Below, one piece after another: positions 16,446-25,375 of a stretch of 64,000 nucleotides of DNA. The stretch is from Sulfuriroseicoccus oceanibius (GTDB lineage Bacteria; Verrucomicrobiota; Verrucomicrobiia; Verrucomicrobiales; SLCJ01), in assembly GCF_010681825.2 (NCBI RefSeq), contig NZ_CP066776.1:1674001-1738000 (forward strand), given 5' to 3'. Both the position numbers and the translations under genes were made by a program. The first letter of the stretch is position 1. Every line of letters starts with the position of its first letter. A model generated the notes under the pieces. That model did no database searches. It saw only the letters and a list, made by a program, of their open reading frames with translations, and was not told the DNA's origin.

Positions 16446-17381
16446 ATGCATATCAGCGACATTTTGTCCGAAGGACGCCCAAGCTTTTCCTTTGAGTTTT
16501 TCCCACCCGGCACGCCGGAGGCGCTTGAGCGCCTGTACACCACGATGCGTGAGTTGGAGGAACTCAATCCGGCATTTGTCAGCGTGACCTACGGCGCGGG
16601 TGGCAGCACACGCGAGCTCACTCACGAGTTGGTCGTGCGCCTGAAAGAAACCACGACGCTGGATCCGATCCCACACCTGACCTGCGTCTGCCACAGCGAG
16701 GAGGAAATCTCGTCGATCGTTGAGAACTACGCCAAGGCCGGTGTCAGCAATCTGCTCGCGCTCGGCGGAGATCCGCCGCGTAGCATGCCGAACTACGATC
16801 GCTCGCAGGATGCCTTCCGCTATGCATCGGATCTGGTGAAGTTCATCCGTGAACGCGAGCAGAGCGGCGCGCTGGTGGCCAATGGCGGCCGTGGGTTTGG
16901 GATCGGCGTGGCAGGATTCCCTGAGGGCCACCCGGCTACTCCGAACCGCTTGCTGGAGATGGACTATCTGAAAGCCAAGGTGGATGCCGGCGCGGATTAC
17001 ATCTGCACCCAGTTGTTCTTCGACAACCACGCCTTCCTCGACTTCCGCGATCGCTGCCGTTTGGCTGGGATCAATGTGCCGATCATTGCCGGGATTATGC
17101 CGGTGACGGCTCTGGGCGGGATGCGTCGTATGGCCGAGCTTTCGGGCGGGACATGTTTCCCTGCCAAGTTGCTCAAGGCATTGGCACGCGGTGGCGATGA
17201 TCCGGAGGCGATTCGCCGCATCGGCGTGCATTACGCGACCCAGCAGTGCGCGGATTTGCTAGACAATGATGTGGATGGAATTCACTTCTACACGCTCAAC
17301 CGCAGCGACGCGACGCGCGAGATCTACCGTAGCCTCGGTATTGATTCTTCTGTTGCAGCACCTGCTGGTGATGGCATTTAA
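16446..17381 (+). CDS. metF: Methylenetetrahydrofolate reductase
   Basis: 311 residues. Reduces 5,10-methylene-THF to 5-methyl-THF with FAD, supplying methionine synthesis. The N-terminus 'SFEFFPPGTPEALERLYTT' holds the conserved catalytic glutamate; 'SVTYGAGGSTRELT' and 'HLTCVCHSEEEI' line the barrel; 'LLALGGDPP' is the FAD/folate aspartate motif; 'GADYICTQLFFDNHAF' and 'PIIAGIMPV' complete the TIM barrel. Length matches bacterial MetF. It is followed 26 bases later by a FAH-family hydrolase, possibly in one transcript. Confidence 0.96.
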   Translation: MHISDILSEGRPSFSFEFFPPGTPEALERLYTTMRELEELNPAFVSVTYGAGGSTRELTHELVVRLKETTTLDPIPHLTCVCHSEEEISSIVENYAKAGVSNLLALGGDPPRSMPNYDRSQDAFRYASDLVKFIREREQSGALVANGGRGFGIGVAGFPEGHPATPNRLLEMDYLKAKVDAGADYICTQLFFDNHAFLDFRDRCRLAGINVPIIAGIMPVTALGGMRRMAELSGGTCFPAKLLKALARGGDDPEAIRRIGVHYATQQCADLLDNDVDGIHFYTLNRSDATREIYRSLGIDSSVAAPAGDGI

Positions 17382-17407
17382 TGCATCGGTCTAACTGAAA
17401 GCAAAGC

Positions 17408-18277
17408 ATGAAGCTGATTCGTTTTGGTGCTCCGGGCGAGGAACGTCCCGGCGTTGAAGTCGATGGGGTGCGTTATGATGTGTCGTTGCTGGTCGACGAC
17501 TACGACGCGAAGTTTTTTTCCAATGGTGGCTTTGCCAATCTGCGCCGTGCCTTGGACGACGGTGACGTGACCAAACTGGCGCAGGTCGATGCCGACGTGC
17601 GCCTTGGGCCACCGGTTGCACGTCCGGGTAAGTTGATCTGCGTTGGGTTGAACTATCTGGATCACGCCAAGGAATTCGGCAACCGCCCGGCGCCCGAGGA
17701 GCCGGTGCTTTTCATGAAAGCAACCTCTGCGGTTTGTGGCGCGAATGATTTGCTGGTGCGTCCGCCTGATGCGGAGAAACTCGACTACGAGGTGGAGCTG
17801 GCGCTTCTGATTGGTAGTGTAACCAAAGAGGTGAGCGAGGCCGATGCGATGCATTCGGTGGCCGGGTACATGATGGCCAACGACGTGAGTGAGCGCGCGT
17901 TCCAAAAGGAGCATTGCGGTCAGTGGATGAAAGGGAAGTCGTACGATGGCTTTGCGCCGTTAGGGCCATATCTCGTGACCCGCGATGAGATCGATGATCC
18001 GCACCGCCTCGGCCTCTGGACCGATGTGAATGGCGAACACCGTCAGTCGGGTAACACGCGGGACATGATCTTTTCCGTGCCGTTTTTGATCTCGTATATC
18101 AGTAAGTTCATGACGCTGGAGCCGGGGGATGTGATCCTGACAGGTACGCCATCGGGCGTGGCGATGGGAATGGACGAACCGGATTACCTGACCCCCGGCG
18201 ATGTGTTGGAATGCGGGATCGACGGTCTCGGCAGCAGCCGCCGCGAAGTCGTGGGGGCTGTGCGGTTGGAGATGTGA
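17408..18277 (+). CDS. Fumarylacetoacetate hydrolase (FAH) family protein
   Basis: 289 residues. An N-terminal cap of about 70 residues precedes the FAH catalytic fold. Landmarks are 'ICVGLNYLDHAKE', the metal-binding 'LDYEVELALLIG' with its two glutamates, 'GYMMANDVSERAFQ' with the aspartate ligand, 'KSYDGFAPLGPYLVT' and 'GDVILTGTPSGVAMGM'. Family members hydrolyse or decarboxylate beta-diketo and oxo acids in sugar-acid and aromatic breakdown; close relatives include 2,4-diketo-3-deoxy-L-fuconate hydrolase and ureidoglycolate lyase. The sequence does not fix the substrate, and no catabolic genes lie nearby. Confidence 0.88.
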   Translation: MKLIRFGAPGEERPGVEVDGVRYDVSLLVDDYDAKFFSNGGFANLRRALDDGDVTKLAQVDADVRLGPPVARPGKLICVGLNYLDHAKEFGNRPAPEEPVLFMKATSAVCGANDLLVRPPDAEKLDYEVELALLIGSVTKEVSEADAMHSVAGYMMANDVSERAFQKEHCGQWMKGKSYDGFAPLGPYLVTRDEIDDPHRLGLWTDVNGEHRQSGNTRDMIFSVPFLISYISKFMTLEPGDVILTGTPSGVAMGMDEPDYLTPGDVLECGIDGLGSSRREVVGAVRLEM

Positions 18278-18316
18278 GTAGGGTGGTTAGGTGGCGTCGA
18301 CGAGTGAGGGGCGTCT

Positions 18317-18346
18317 GGGAGTGCTGCGAGAATCGCTGCTTTGTAT
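18317..18346 (+). repeat. Dispersed 30-bp hairpin repeat, copy 2
   Basis: One base differs from copies 1 and 3 (GTGCTGCGAG for GTGCAGCGAG), so the hairpin GCTGCGA-GAA-TCGCTGC carries one mismatch. Confidence 0.85.
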
Positions 18347-18437
18347 GGACGGGCGGCGATGGGATACGTGGAGCGTTCGAGATACTGCGAGGTGTGGCTC
18401 CAGCTTCCCGCACCCTTTCGGGGAGAAGAAGCGGTCG

Positions 18438-18795
18438 CCACGCTGGTCGACGAGGACGTCGAGCCTCCGTGTGGCGATGTCAGATAGTGCGGCGATGGAG
18501 TGACGGTGTCCTCACCGTCGTGGGGAGCTCCGCCCACAGTGAGTGGAAAGCGAGCGATCACCACGCTGGTCGACGAGGACGTTGAGCCTTCATTTGGCGA
18601 TGCCGGGTTGTGCGGCGGATGGAGTGACGGTGTCCTCACCGTCGTGGGGAGCTCCGCCCACAGTGAGTGGAAAGCGAGCGATCACCACGCTGGTCGACGA
18701 GGACGTCGAGCCTCCATGTGGCGATGTAAGGTTGTGCGGTGCATGGAGTGACGGTGTCCTCACCGTCGTGGGGAGCGCCCAAGCTGAGTGGAAGC
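18438..18795. repeat. 123-124 bp tandem repeat, nearly three copies
   Basis: Units begin with CCACGCTGGTCGACGAGG at 18438, 18561 and 18685, so the periods are 123 and 124 bases; the third copy is truncated near 18795. Each contains two hairpins: TCGACG-AGGA-CGTCGA and GACGGTG-TCCT-CACCGTC. In the second unit the change CGTCGA to CGTTGA weakens the first stem, while the second hairpin is kept perfectly in all three. Short open frames cross the array in several phases, which argues against coding. It fills most of the 586-base gap between the FAH gene and mfd. Confidence 0.92.
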
Positions 18796-18863
18796 TAGGT
18801 GGCCGCGCTGTGTTGGAAGCTTGCCCGACCAGCACTCTTCTGAAAACTGAACACTAGCAACCT

Positions 18864-21800
18864 CTACAGCGTCTTCACCATCTTGATGGCTTGGCGGAGT
18901 TTGGCTGGGGCACCTTTTGCTTCGAGGCGGGGGAACTTGCCGTTGATCAAGATGTAGTCGCGGTTCTTTGTGAGCATCAGGCGGTCGTTTTTGATTTCGA
19001 CGGCGCTGACATTGGCTTGGGCGGCGGCGACGCGGAGTTGGTTGGCGAGCAGCAAATGGGATGCGGCAGGGGGGAGCTTGCCGAAACGATCGACCCAGTT
19101 TTTCTCCAAGTCATCGACTTCGCTTTGGCTTACGCATTCAGCGAGCATGCGGTAGGCGGCGATGCGTAGTTTCGGATCGGTGATGTAATCCGATGGGAGG
19201 AATGCGGGGAGCTTTTTGGCCTTCGGCTGGTCGTTCTTCTCGCGTTTTACCGGTTTGCGTGAGCGCACGTAGTCGGCCTCCGAGAATGCGAGGAAGTCGA
19301 TGTGGAGTGGCACGTCGGCGCGGCCACCACTTGGTTTCCCGCTGAGTTGGGCGATCGACTGTTTGAGCAGTTGGCAATACATGTCGAAGCCGATGGCGGC
19401 GATGTGTCCGGATTGTTGGGTGCCTAGCAAATTGCCGGCGCCGCGGATTTCCAAGTCGCGCATGGCGATCTTGAACCCAGCTCCGAGTGTCGAGTATTCG
19501 CGGATGGCGTTCATCCGCTTGCGGGCGTCGCCGACGGTAAGCATGTCGCGCGGCAGCAGTAGGTAGGCGTAGGCTTTGTGGCCCGAGCGGCCGACGCGTC
19601 CGCGCAGTTGGTAGAGGTCCGCCAGGCCAAAGCGATCCGCGCGGTCGATGAAGATCGTGTTCGCGTTAGGGATGTCGATGCCCGATTCAATGATGGTGGT
19701 GGCGATGAGGACATCGGCATCACCGCGGACGAAGGTGTGCATCACGTCCTCCAGTTCGCGACTGTCCATTTGGCCGTGGCCGATGACAATGCGGGCGTCC
19801 GGGGCGAGCGCCTGCAGCTTCTCCTTCATCTTCTCGATGGTCTTGACCCGGTTGTGGAGGAAATAGACCTGACCGCCGCGCTTGAGTTCGCGCTGGAGGG
19901 CGGTGCGGATGATGCGTTCATCGTACGGACAGACCGTGGTTTGCACCGGCAGGCGGTTGGGTGGCGGGGTTTCGATCGTGCTCATTTCCCGTGCGCCCAT
20001 GAGTGAGAAGTAGAGCGTGCGCGGGATGGGGGTGGCGGAAAGCGTGAGCACATCGATGAGGCGGAAGCGCTCCTTGAATGCGTCCTTGTGGCGCACGCCG
20101 AAGCGTTGTTCTTCGTCGACCACGGCGAGCCCGAGCTTCTTGTATTCGATGTCTGCGGATGCGACGCGGTGGGTGCCGATGACCATGTCGATCGACCCAT
20201 CGGCGAGGCCTTTGAGGATCTTGCGTTGTTCCGCGGGCTTCTGGAGGCGCGAGAGCAGGGCGATGGTGACGGGGTAGTCCGACATCCGGCGGCGGAAGTT
20301 TTCGTAGTGCTGTTGCGCCAGGACGGTGGTCGGGCAAAGCAGCACCGCCTGGTGGCCGCCCATGACGCATTTGAACATGGCGCGGATGGCGACCTCGGTT
20401 TTGCCGAACCCGACATCGCCGCAGATGAGGCGGTCCATCGGGCGTGACGATTCCATATCGGCCTTGGTGTCGCGGATGGCTGCAAGCTGGTCAGTGGTTT
20501 CGCGGAATGGGAACGAATGCTCGAAATCCCACTGCCATTTGTTGTCGGCGGAGTGGCTCAGTCCTTTGGTTTGCTCGCGCTCCGCCTGGATAGCGAGCAT
20601 CTTGGCGGCATAGTCAAAGATCGACTTCTCCGCCTTCTTGCGTTGGCGTTGCCAGCGCTGGTCGCCGAGCGTGTGGAGGGCTGGCGGCTTGGCCGACGTG
20701 CCGACGTAGCGCGATACGAGGTGGACCTGGTCGAGCGGGACGTAGAGGCGGGCGTCGTTGGCGTACTCGAGGACCAACACTTCGCTGGCGGCATCGTCTT
20801 CGGTGGCGTCTGGCTTTGGAACGAGCCCACGGAACCTGGCAATCCCGTAGTCGATGTGGACGACGTGGTCACCGGGTTGCAGTTCTTTGATATCCACCGC
20901 GTGACCTACCCGGCGCTGACGCACTTCGCGGTTGAAGCGCTTGCGGGCGCGGGTCACCTGGAATCGACCGAAAACCTCGTCGGCCGAGAGTACCGCCAGA
21001 CGGGCCGAGCGCACGGTGAAGCCGAACGAGAGCTTGCCGATGTGGCAGCCGATCAACGCGGGCACATCCGGTGCATCCGAGAGCAGCTCGTAGAAGCGCT
21101 CGATTTCCCCTTCATTGGAGAAGACCATGTCCACCGCCCAGCCGGTCTGGTTCCATTCGCGGACTTGTTTGACGAACGCGGCGTGCTTCGCTTCTGAGAG
21201 CAGCATTTCCCCGACGTCGAACGACCCGACCGGCGACCCGAGTGTGGTCAGGTCGTCGATTTCGAGCATTGGTTGGTCTGTGGCGGACTCCGGTGGGTCG
21301 TCACAGATGCAAAGATCCACCGGTGGCTCCGCGATGTCGCAGCCGATGACAAGATCGTCCTTTGATTCGATCCACGAGCGCAGTGGTGCGGCGGATTCTT
21401 GTTCGCCATCCGACAGCACGATGATGGCTTCTTTGACCTTGCTGATGGAGGTTTGGGAGTTGAGGTCGAACTCGCGCAGGCTTTCGAGTTCCGTATCGAA
21501 GTACTCGAGGCGGACCGGGACGTCGGCATGGAACGAGAAAATGTCGATGATGCCGCCGCGCACCGCGAACTGCCCACGGGCAAACAACTGCGGGTGCTCC
21601 TCGTAGCCGGCTGCCTTGAGTTGGTCGCTGAGTTCGTCTGGTGGCAACTCGTCGCCGGCGCGGACGGTGAGCGTTTTGCGCACCAGTTGGTTGGGTAGGG
21701 CGACCTCGTCGTCGAGCGAGCTGGCGAGCAGGTTGACGACGAGTGGGTAGCGTTTTGCCGCTGGCTTGTCGCGGTGTTTGAGGATGGCGTGGAGGACGTT

Positions 21801-22205
21801 GAGTCGTTCCGCGCCGATTTCCGGGTCGAGGATGGCGTCTTCGAGTTGGACGTTTTCCAGCTCGGGGAGGAAGTGAGCGGTGAGTCCCCAGGTTTCGAGT
21901 TCGCTTTGGATGCGTTCCTGGTGGCGCAGGTCATTGCAGACCAGCCAAATGACCGAGGCGGATTGGCGGCATTGGTTAACGACCGTCGCCAACGTGAATG
22001 CCTGGGCGGGAGGAACGATGTCGGGAGCCAATACGGTCATCTCCCGTTCGGCATGTGCCAGCGCGGTGGTAATGGCGCGCATGCCCGGCGTGTCCGCCAT
22101 GCGGGCGATCGCGCGGTCTTGCCAGCTCGACGCGGCCTTGCCCTTGCCGGATGCCTTGGCGGCGCCGGTGGTGCGGGCAGTGGAGCTGGACTTTTTCTTG
22201 GGCAC
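18864..22205 (-). CDS. mfd: Transcription-repair coupling factor
   Basis: 1113 residues. Mfd is an ATP-driven translocase that frees RNA polymerase stalled at lesions and recruits UvrA. The N-terminal third is the UvrB-like module that binds UvrA ('QLFARGQFAVRGGIIDIFSF'). The polymerase-interacting domain has 'GDHVVHIDYGIARFRGL'. The RecG-like motor has Walker A 'GDVGFGKTEVAIRA', box 'VVDEEQRFGV', motif III 'LTLSATPIPRTL' and 'GRVGRSGHKAYAYLL'. The TRCF C-terminal domain follows from about residue 960. The N-terminus has an extra Lys/Ser/Ala-rich stretch of about 30 residues. It lies 6 bases downstream of an uncharacterised membrane-protein gene. Confidence 0.97.
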   Translation of the reverse strand: MPKKKSSSTARTTGAAKASGKGKAASSWQDRAIARMADTPGMRAITTALAHAEREMTVLAPDIVPPAQAFTLATVVNQCRQSASVIWLVCNDLRHQERIQSELETWGLTAHFLPELENVQLEDAILDPEIGAERLNVLHAILKHRDKPAAKRYPLVVNLLASSLDDEVALPNQLVRKTLTVRAGDELPPDELSDQLKAAGYEEHPQLFARGQFAVRGGIIDIFSFHADVPVRLEYFDTELESLREFDLNSQTSISKVKEAIIVLSDGEQESAAPLRSWIESKDDLVIGCDIAEPPVDLCICDDPPESATDQPMLEIDDLTTLGSPVGSFDVGEMLLSEAKHAAFVKQVREWNQTGWAVDMVFSNEGEIERFYELLSDAPDVPALIGCHIGKLSFGFTVRSARLAVLSADEVFGRFQVTRARKRFNREVRQRRVGHAVDIKELQPGDHVVHIDYGIARFRGLVPKPDATEDDAASEVLVLEYANDARLYVPLDQVHLVSRYVGTSAKPPALHTLGDQRWQRQRKKAEKSIFDYAAKMLAIQAEREQTKGLSHSADNKWQWDFEHSFPFRETTDQLAAIRDTKADMESSRPMDRLICGDVGFGKTEVAIRAMFKCVMGGHQAVLLCPTTVLAQQHYENFRRRMSDYPVTIALLSRLQKPAEQRKILKGLADGSIDMVIGTHRVASADIEYKKLGLAVVDEEQRFGVRHKDAFKERFRLIDVLTLSATPIPRTLYFSLMGAREMSTIETPPPNRLPVQTTVCPYDERIIRTALQRELKRGGQVYFLHNRVKTIEKMKEKLQALAPDARIVIGHGQMDSRELEDVMHTFVRGDADVLIATTIIESGIDIPNANTIFIDRADRFGLADLYQLRGRVGRSGHKAYAYLLLPRDMLTVGDARKRMNAIREYSTLGAGFKIAMRDLEIRGAGNLLGTQQSGHIAAIGFDMYCQLLKQSIAQLSGKPSGGRADVPLHIDFLAFSEADYVRSRKPVKREKNDQPKAKKLPAFLPSDYITDPKLRIAAYRMLAECVSQSEVDDLEKNWVDRFGKLPPAASHLLLANQLRVAAAQANVSAVEIKNDRLMLTKNRDYILINGKFPRLEAKGAPAKLRQAIKMVKTL

Positions 22206-22211
22206 GGTGGG

Positions 22212-22886
22212 CTATTGATCTTGGGGAAGGATCAGTTGGTGCAGGGCGGGAAAGGCGGGATCGAGATTGAGTTCGGAAGAGGGAACCGGTTCTTGAACCG
22301 CGAACGTGAGTGGCTTGATCCACGGTTCATGGTTGGTCATGACGAGCCAGCCGTTGTGGCGTAGCAGCCAATGCGATGCCTCAGGTGGGCCGTGTTGTTC
22401 GATGAGTACGCCATTTTCCGAGCGGTAGGCATCGACGCGGTGCGGGCGTTTTTGTGCGAGCAAATCGCGTACCGGGCGCAGTTTTTCGTTTAATGTTTCC
22501 GCATCCCAGTCACAGCCGGCGGCGATGATGTAACGTTGGTCTTCGGTGATGGCGGCGCTGAACGAGCGGAGCTTCAGTGCGGCGGGAAGTTCGTGGAACT
22601 TGGGCAGTGTGCTGAACTTGCCGCGCCAGTCGTCCCAAGCGGCTTCGAGCTGTGCGCTGGTGTCGGCTGTGGGTGGTGTCAGCGTTGCCTCCATCCACGA
22701 GGCGAGCGCGGCGGACGTGGCGAGAGGTGGTGGGGTGATGGTCTCGGTGGTCGCTTCGGTGGCGGCTTCGTCCACCGGGCGCAGTGGCCACAGTAAGAGG
22801 GCCGCGCCAACCAGAGCCAGCGCACAGAGGCTCAGACCCAGCGGGCGGGGGAAGAGAATCGGGACGTTGGTCGTGGAGGAACTCAT
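22212..22886 (-). CDS. Uncharacterised single-pass membrane protein upstream of mfd
   Basis: 224 residues. One membrane helix lies at about 14-34 ('GLSLCALALVGAALLLWPL'), followed by a Thr/Ala/Pro-rich linker and a soluble domain of about 150 residues ('RYIIAAGCDWDAETLNEKL', 'EASHWLLRHNGWLVMTNHEP'). I do not recognise the family. The stop is 6 bases before mfd, so the two form an operon. The gene is divergent from ruvA. Confidence 0.65.
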   Translation of the reverse strand: MSSSTTNVPILFPRPLGLSLCALALVGAALLLWPLRPVDEAATEATTETITPPPLATSAALASWMEATLTPPTADTSAQLEAAWDDWRGKFSTLPKFHELPAALKLRSFSAAITEDQRYIIAAGCDWDAETLNEKLRPVRDLLAQKRPHRVDAYRSENGVLIEQHGPPEASHWLLRHNGWLVMTNHEPWIKPLTFAVQEPVPSSELNLDPAFPALHQLILPQDQ

Positions 22887-23065
22887 GACAATCCGTTAGG
22901 CGATACGCCAATGACCATGGAGCGGGGCACGGATTGCGGCAAGTCGAATGGAGCGGGATGCGCGCAGGAGCGTGGTTTGTCCTCGGGCGCGGGTGATCGT
23001 GGGGCGGTGATTCGGCTGTATCGCGCTCTTGACGATGTTGGGGCGTCGGGTCGATGGTGGCGGCG

Positions 23066-23677
23066 ATGATCGCATTTATCAAAGGTCGGTTGGAGTACAA
23101 CATGCCACAGCAGTTGGTGGTTGATGTGCACGGTGTGGGCTATCAGGTGGAAGTTCCCATTGGCACGTTCGATGCCGTGCGGGTGGGGGATGAGGTCAAG
23201 GTGCTGACCTACTTCCACGTGCGGGAGAGCGCACAGGTTCTCTATGGCTTCGCCAATGCCGACCAGCGGGATTTGTTTTGTCTGTTGATTGATCGGGTCA
23301 GCGGGGTCGGGCCGAAGCTGGCGATGGCGGTGCTCGGTGGCATGACCGTGGCGGATTTCCGCGCCTGTGTGGTGGCCGGTGATGCGGCGGCGCTGTCGAA
23401 GGTGAAAGGGGTGGGCAAGAAGACGGCGGAGCGCGTGATGCTCGAATTGAAAGATAAAGTGGGTGTCGCGGATGCTTGGCAGGCGGTTGCCGAAGCCGGT
23501 GCCGCTGGTGGAGCTCACAAAGCCAGTTCTGAGACCGTGCTCGCATTGATCTCACTGGGCTACAAGCAGGCGGATGCCAACAAGGCGGTGGCGAAGGTGG
23601 TCAAGTCGCTGGGCGACGCGGCCGCCGAGGCGACCTCTGATGAGTTGTTGCGCGGCGCACTGCGTTCGATGAACTAA
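23066..23677 (+). CDS. ruvA: Holliday junction DNA helicase subunit RuvA
   Basis: 203 residues from ATG 23066, chosen because RuvA proteins begin 'MIAFIKGRL'; an in-frame GTG lies 12 bases upstream. Domain I is an OB fold ('VVDVHGVGYQVEVP', 'TYFHVRESAQVLYGF'). Domain II has two helix-hairpin-helix motifs ('LIDRVSGVGPKLAMAVLGGM' and 'VKGVGKKTAERVMLELKDK'). Domain III ('ALISLGYKQADANKAVAKVV') binds RuvB. RuvA tetramers hold the four-way junction for RuvB-driven branch migration. ruvB and ruvC are not adjacent. Confidence 0.95.
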   Translation: MIAFIKGRLEYNMPQQLVVDVHGVGYQVEVPIGTFDAVRVGDEVKVLTYFHVRESAQVLYGFANADQRDLFCLLIDRVSGVGPKLAMAVLGGMTVADFRACVVAGDAAALSKVKGVGKKTAERVMLELKDKVGVADAWQAVAEAGAAGGAHKASSETVLALISLGYKQADANKAVAKVVKSLGDAAAEATSDELLRGALRSMN

Positions 23678-23745
23678 TAGTGACCTACCTGCGACGAGCG
23701 AGCGTTGGCAGGTTCTCTCTCTTTCTTGCCCCGAATCACGAGCTG

Positions 23746-25089
23746 ATGACAGACATGAATCACCAACTTGGAAAGCAGTTGAAGCCAGGTATGAATGCGG
23801 CAGGTCGCGTGGAAGCGATCCGCACGGCAATGCCCGAGGATGGCTTGTTTGCGGGTAAGGAGTGGCGGATTTCGCCGGACCCTTTCGTGCTCGCGCCCGA
23901 GGAGGTACGCCAGTTGGAGCGCCTGGGCCAGTTGCTGTGGAAGTATGTCGAGGCGTGTGATGTGATTTTCAGGCGCAGTCGTAAGGGGAAAGACGTGCCG
24001 TGGGTGGCGGACGTGCTGACTGCTGGCAAGCCGGATTGGCTGATCGACGCGGGGATGGCCTGCGCCGAGGAGCGTCCGCGGGTGCTGCGTCCGGATCTGA
24101 TTTTGACCGACGATGGGTTTGCGATGAGTGAGCTCGACAGCGTGCCGGGTGGGATTGGTCTGGTCGGCTGGCTGAACCAATGTTACGCCGCGTTGGGCGA
24201 TCGTGTGTTGGGTGGGGCGTCGGGCATGGTCGATGGCTTTGCGTCGCTTTTCCCCGACGGTGCGGACATTTTGGTGTCGAAGGAGAGTGGGGACTATCGT
24301 CCGGAGATGGACTGGTTGCTAACGCAGCTCGATGGCGGACGGTTCTCCGTGCAGGATGCGGAGAATGCCGAGGTCGCGAGTGGTCGCGATGTGTACCGGT
24401 TTTTCGAGTTGTTCGACTGGGAGCAGATTCCGGGGGCGAAAGAATTGATCGAGCGTGCTGCGCAGGGTGATGTTCGCATCAGCGCGCCGCCGAAACCGTG
24501 GCTTGAGGAGAAGCTGTGGCTGGGCTTGTTCTGGACGCCTGGTTTGCGCCGTGTGTGGGATCAGTTGATGCGCCGCGGTCACTGGCGTGAATTGAGCCGG
24601 GTGATCCCATATGGCTGGATGGTGGATCCAGCGCCGCTGCCACCTCAGGCTGTGTTGCCGAGGCTGGATGCGGCGTCGTGGGACGAGGTGGCTGGATTTT
24701 CACAACGGGAGCGCGAGCTGGTGCTCAAGATCAGCGGGTTCGATGAGTCGGCGTGGGGCAGCCGCGGTGTGACCATCGGGCACGATGTCTCGGGCAACGA
24801 GTGGAAGGCGGCTCTGAAGGAGGCCCAGGAGTCGTTCCCGCAGCAACCGTTCGTGATGCAGGAGTTCCGCAAGGGGCGCGTCGTCGAGCACAGCTACTGG
24901 GACGATGCCACGGGCAGCGTGAAAATGATGAAGGGGCGGGTGCGTCTGACGCCATATTTCTTCGTCGGGCGCGAGGACAACCAGGTGCGCCTCGGTGGCG
25001 TGCACGCCACGATTTGTCCGGAGGACAAGAAGATCATCCATGGCATGCGCGACGCGGTGATGGTGCCGTGTGTGGAGGGCCACGAGTAG
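23746..25089 (+). CDS. Uncharacterised protein with ATP-grasp-like C-terminal half
   Basis: 447 residues from ATG 23746 (a GTG at 23680 is also in frame). I do not recognise a named family. The C-terminal half reads like a circularly permuted ATP-grasp ligase: 'ELVLKISGFDESAWGSRGVT' (lysine strand and glycine loop), 'PFVMQEFRKGRVVEH' (adenine-binding strand and Glu), then 'VRLTPYFFVG' and 'LGGVHATICP'. The N-terminal half has 'LRPDLILTDDGFAMSELDSV', also seen in glutathionylspermidine-synthase-like proteins. It follows ruvA closely and precedes an 88-residue gene by 3 bases. Peptide or amide ligation is a guess from the fold. Confidence 0.6.
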   Translation: MTDMNHQLGKQLKPGMNAAGRVEAIRTAMPEDGLFAGKEWRISPDPFVLAPEEVRQLERLGQLLWKYVEACDVIFRRSRKGKDVPWVADVLTAGKPDWLIDAGMACAEERPRVLRPDLILTDDGFAMSELDSVPGGIGLVGWLNQCYAALGDRVLGGASGMVDGFASLFPDGADILVSKESGDYRPEMDWLLTQLDGGRFSVQDAENAEVASGRDVYRFFELFDWEQIPGAKELIERAAQGDVRISAPPKPWLEEKLWLGLFWTPGLRRVWDQLMRRGHWRELSRVIPYGWMVDPAPLPPQAVLPRLDAASWDEVAGFSQRERELVLKISGFDESAWGSRGVTIGHDVSGNEWKAALKEAQESFPQQPFVMQEFRKGRVVEHSYWDDATGSVKMMKGRVRLTPYFFVGREDNQVRLGGVHATICPEDKKIIHGMRDAVMVPCVEGHE

Positions 25090-25092
25090 GCG

Positions 25093-25359
25093 ATGCCGGC
25101 GAAGAAGAAAACCAATGCCAAGCCTCTGGTGGGTGGTGCCCTGATCAAAGAGGTCAACCGCAGGATCAGGCTGGCGCGTGGCCATTGGGACGCTCATCGC
25201 AACAAAGCCTGCCGCCGCGAGCGCGATGCGGCAATGGAGCTCTACGAGACGCTCACCAAAGAACAACGCGATCAAGTTCCGCAGGTGCTGCGCGTCTGGC
25301 TGCGCTACCGCAGCGAGAAGTACTTCGGCGATCACCGCACGCCGCCCGGGAACAAGTAG
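25093..25359 (+). CDS. Small basic protein, unknown function
   Basis: 88 residues, rich in Arg and Lys, predicted helical ('KEVNRRIRLARGHWDAHRNK', 'EQRDQVPQVLRVWLRYRSEK'). The start is 3 bases after the stop of the ATP-grasp-like gene, so it is co-translated with it. No motif identifies it. The coupling suggests a partner or substrate of the preceding protein. Confidence 0.6.
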   Translation: MPAKKKTNAKPLVGGALIKEVNRRIRLARGHWDAHRNKACRRERDAAMELYETLTKEQRDQVPQVLRVWLRYRSEKYFGDHRTPPGNK

Positions 25360-25375
25360 AGGTGCGGAGGTTGCC

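Noticed and set aside
18211-18857. Several overlapping plus-strand frames in the tandem repeat
   Set aside because: The 123-124 base period shifts phase and the translations repeat in different frames; hairpin DNA explains them.
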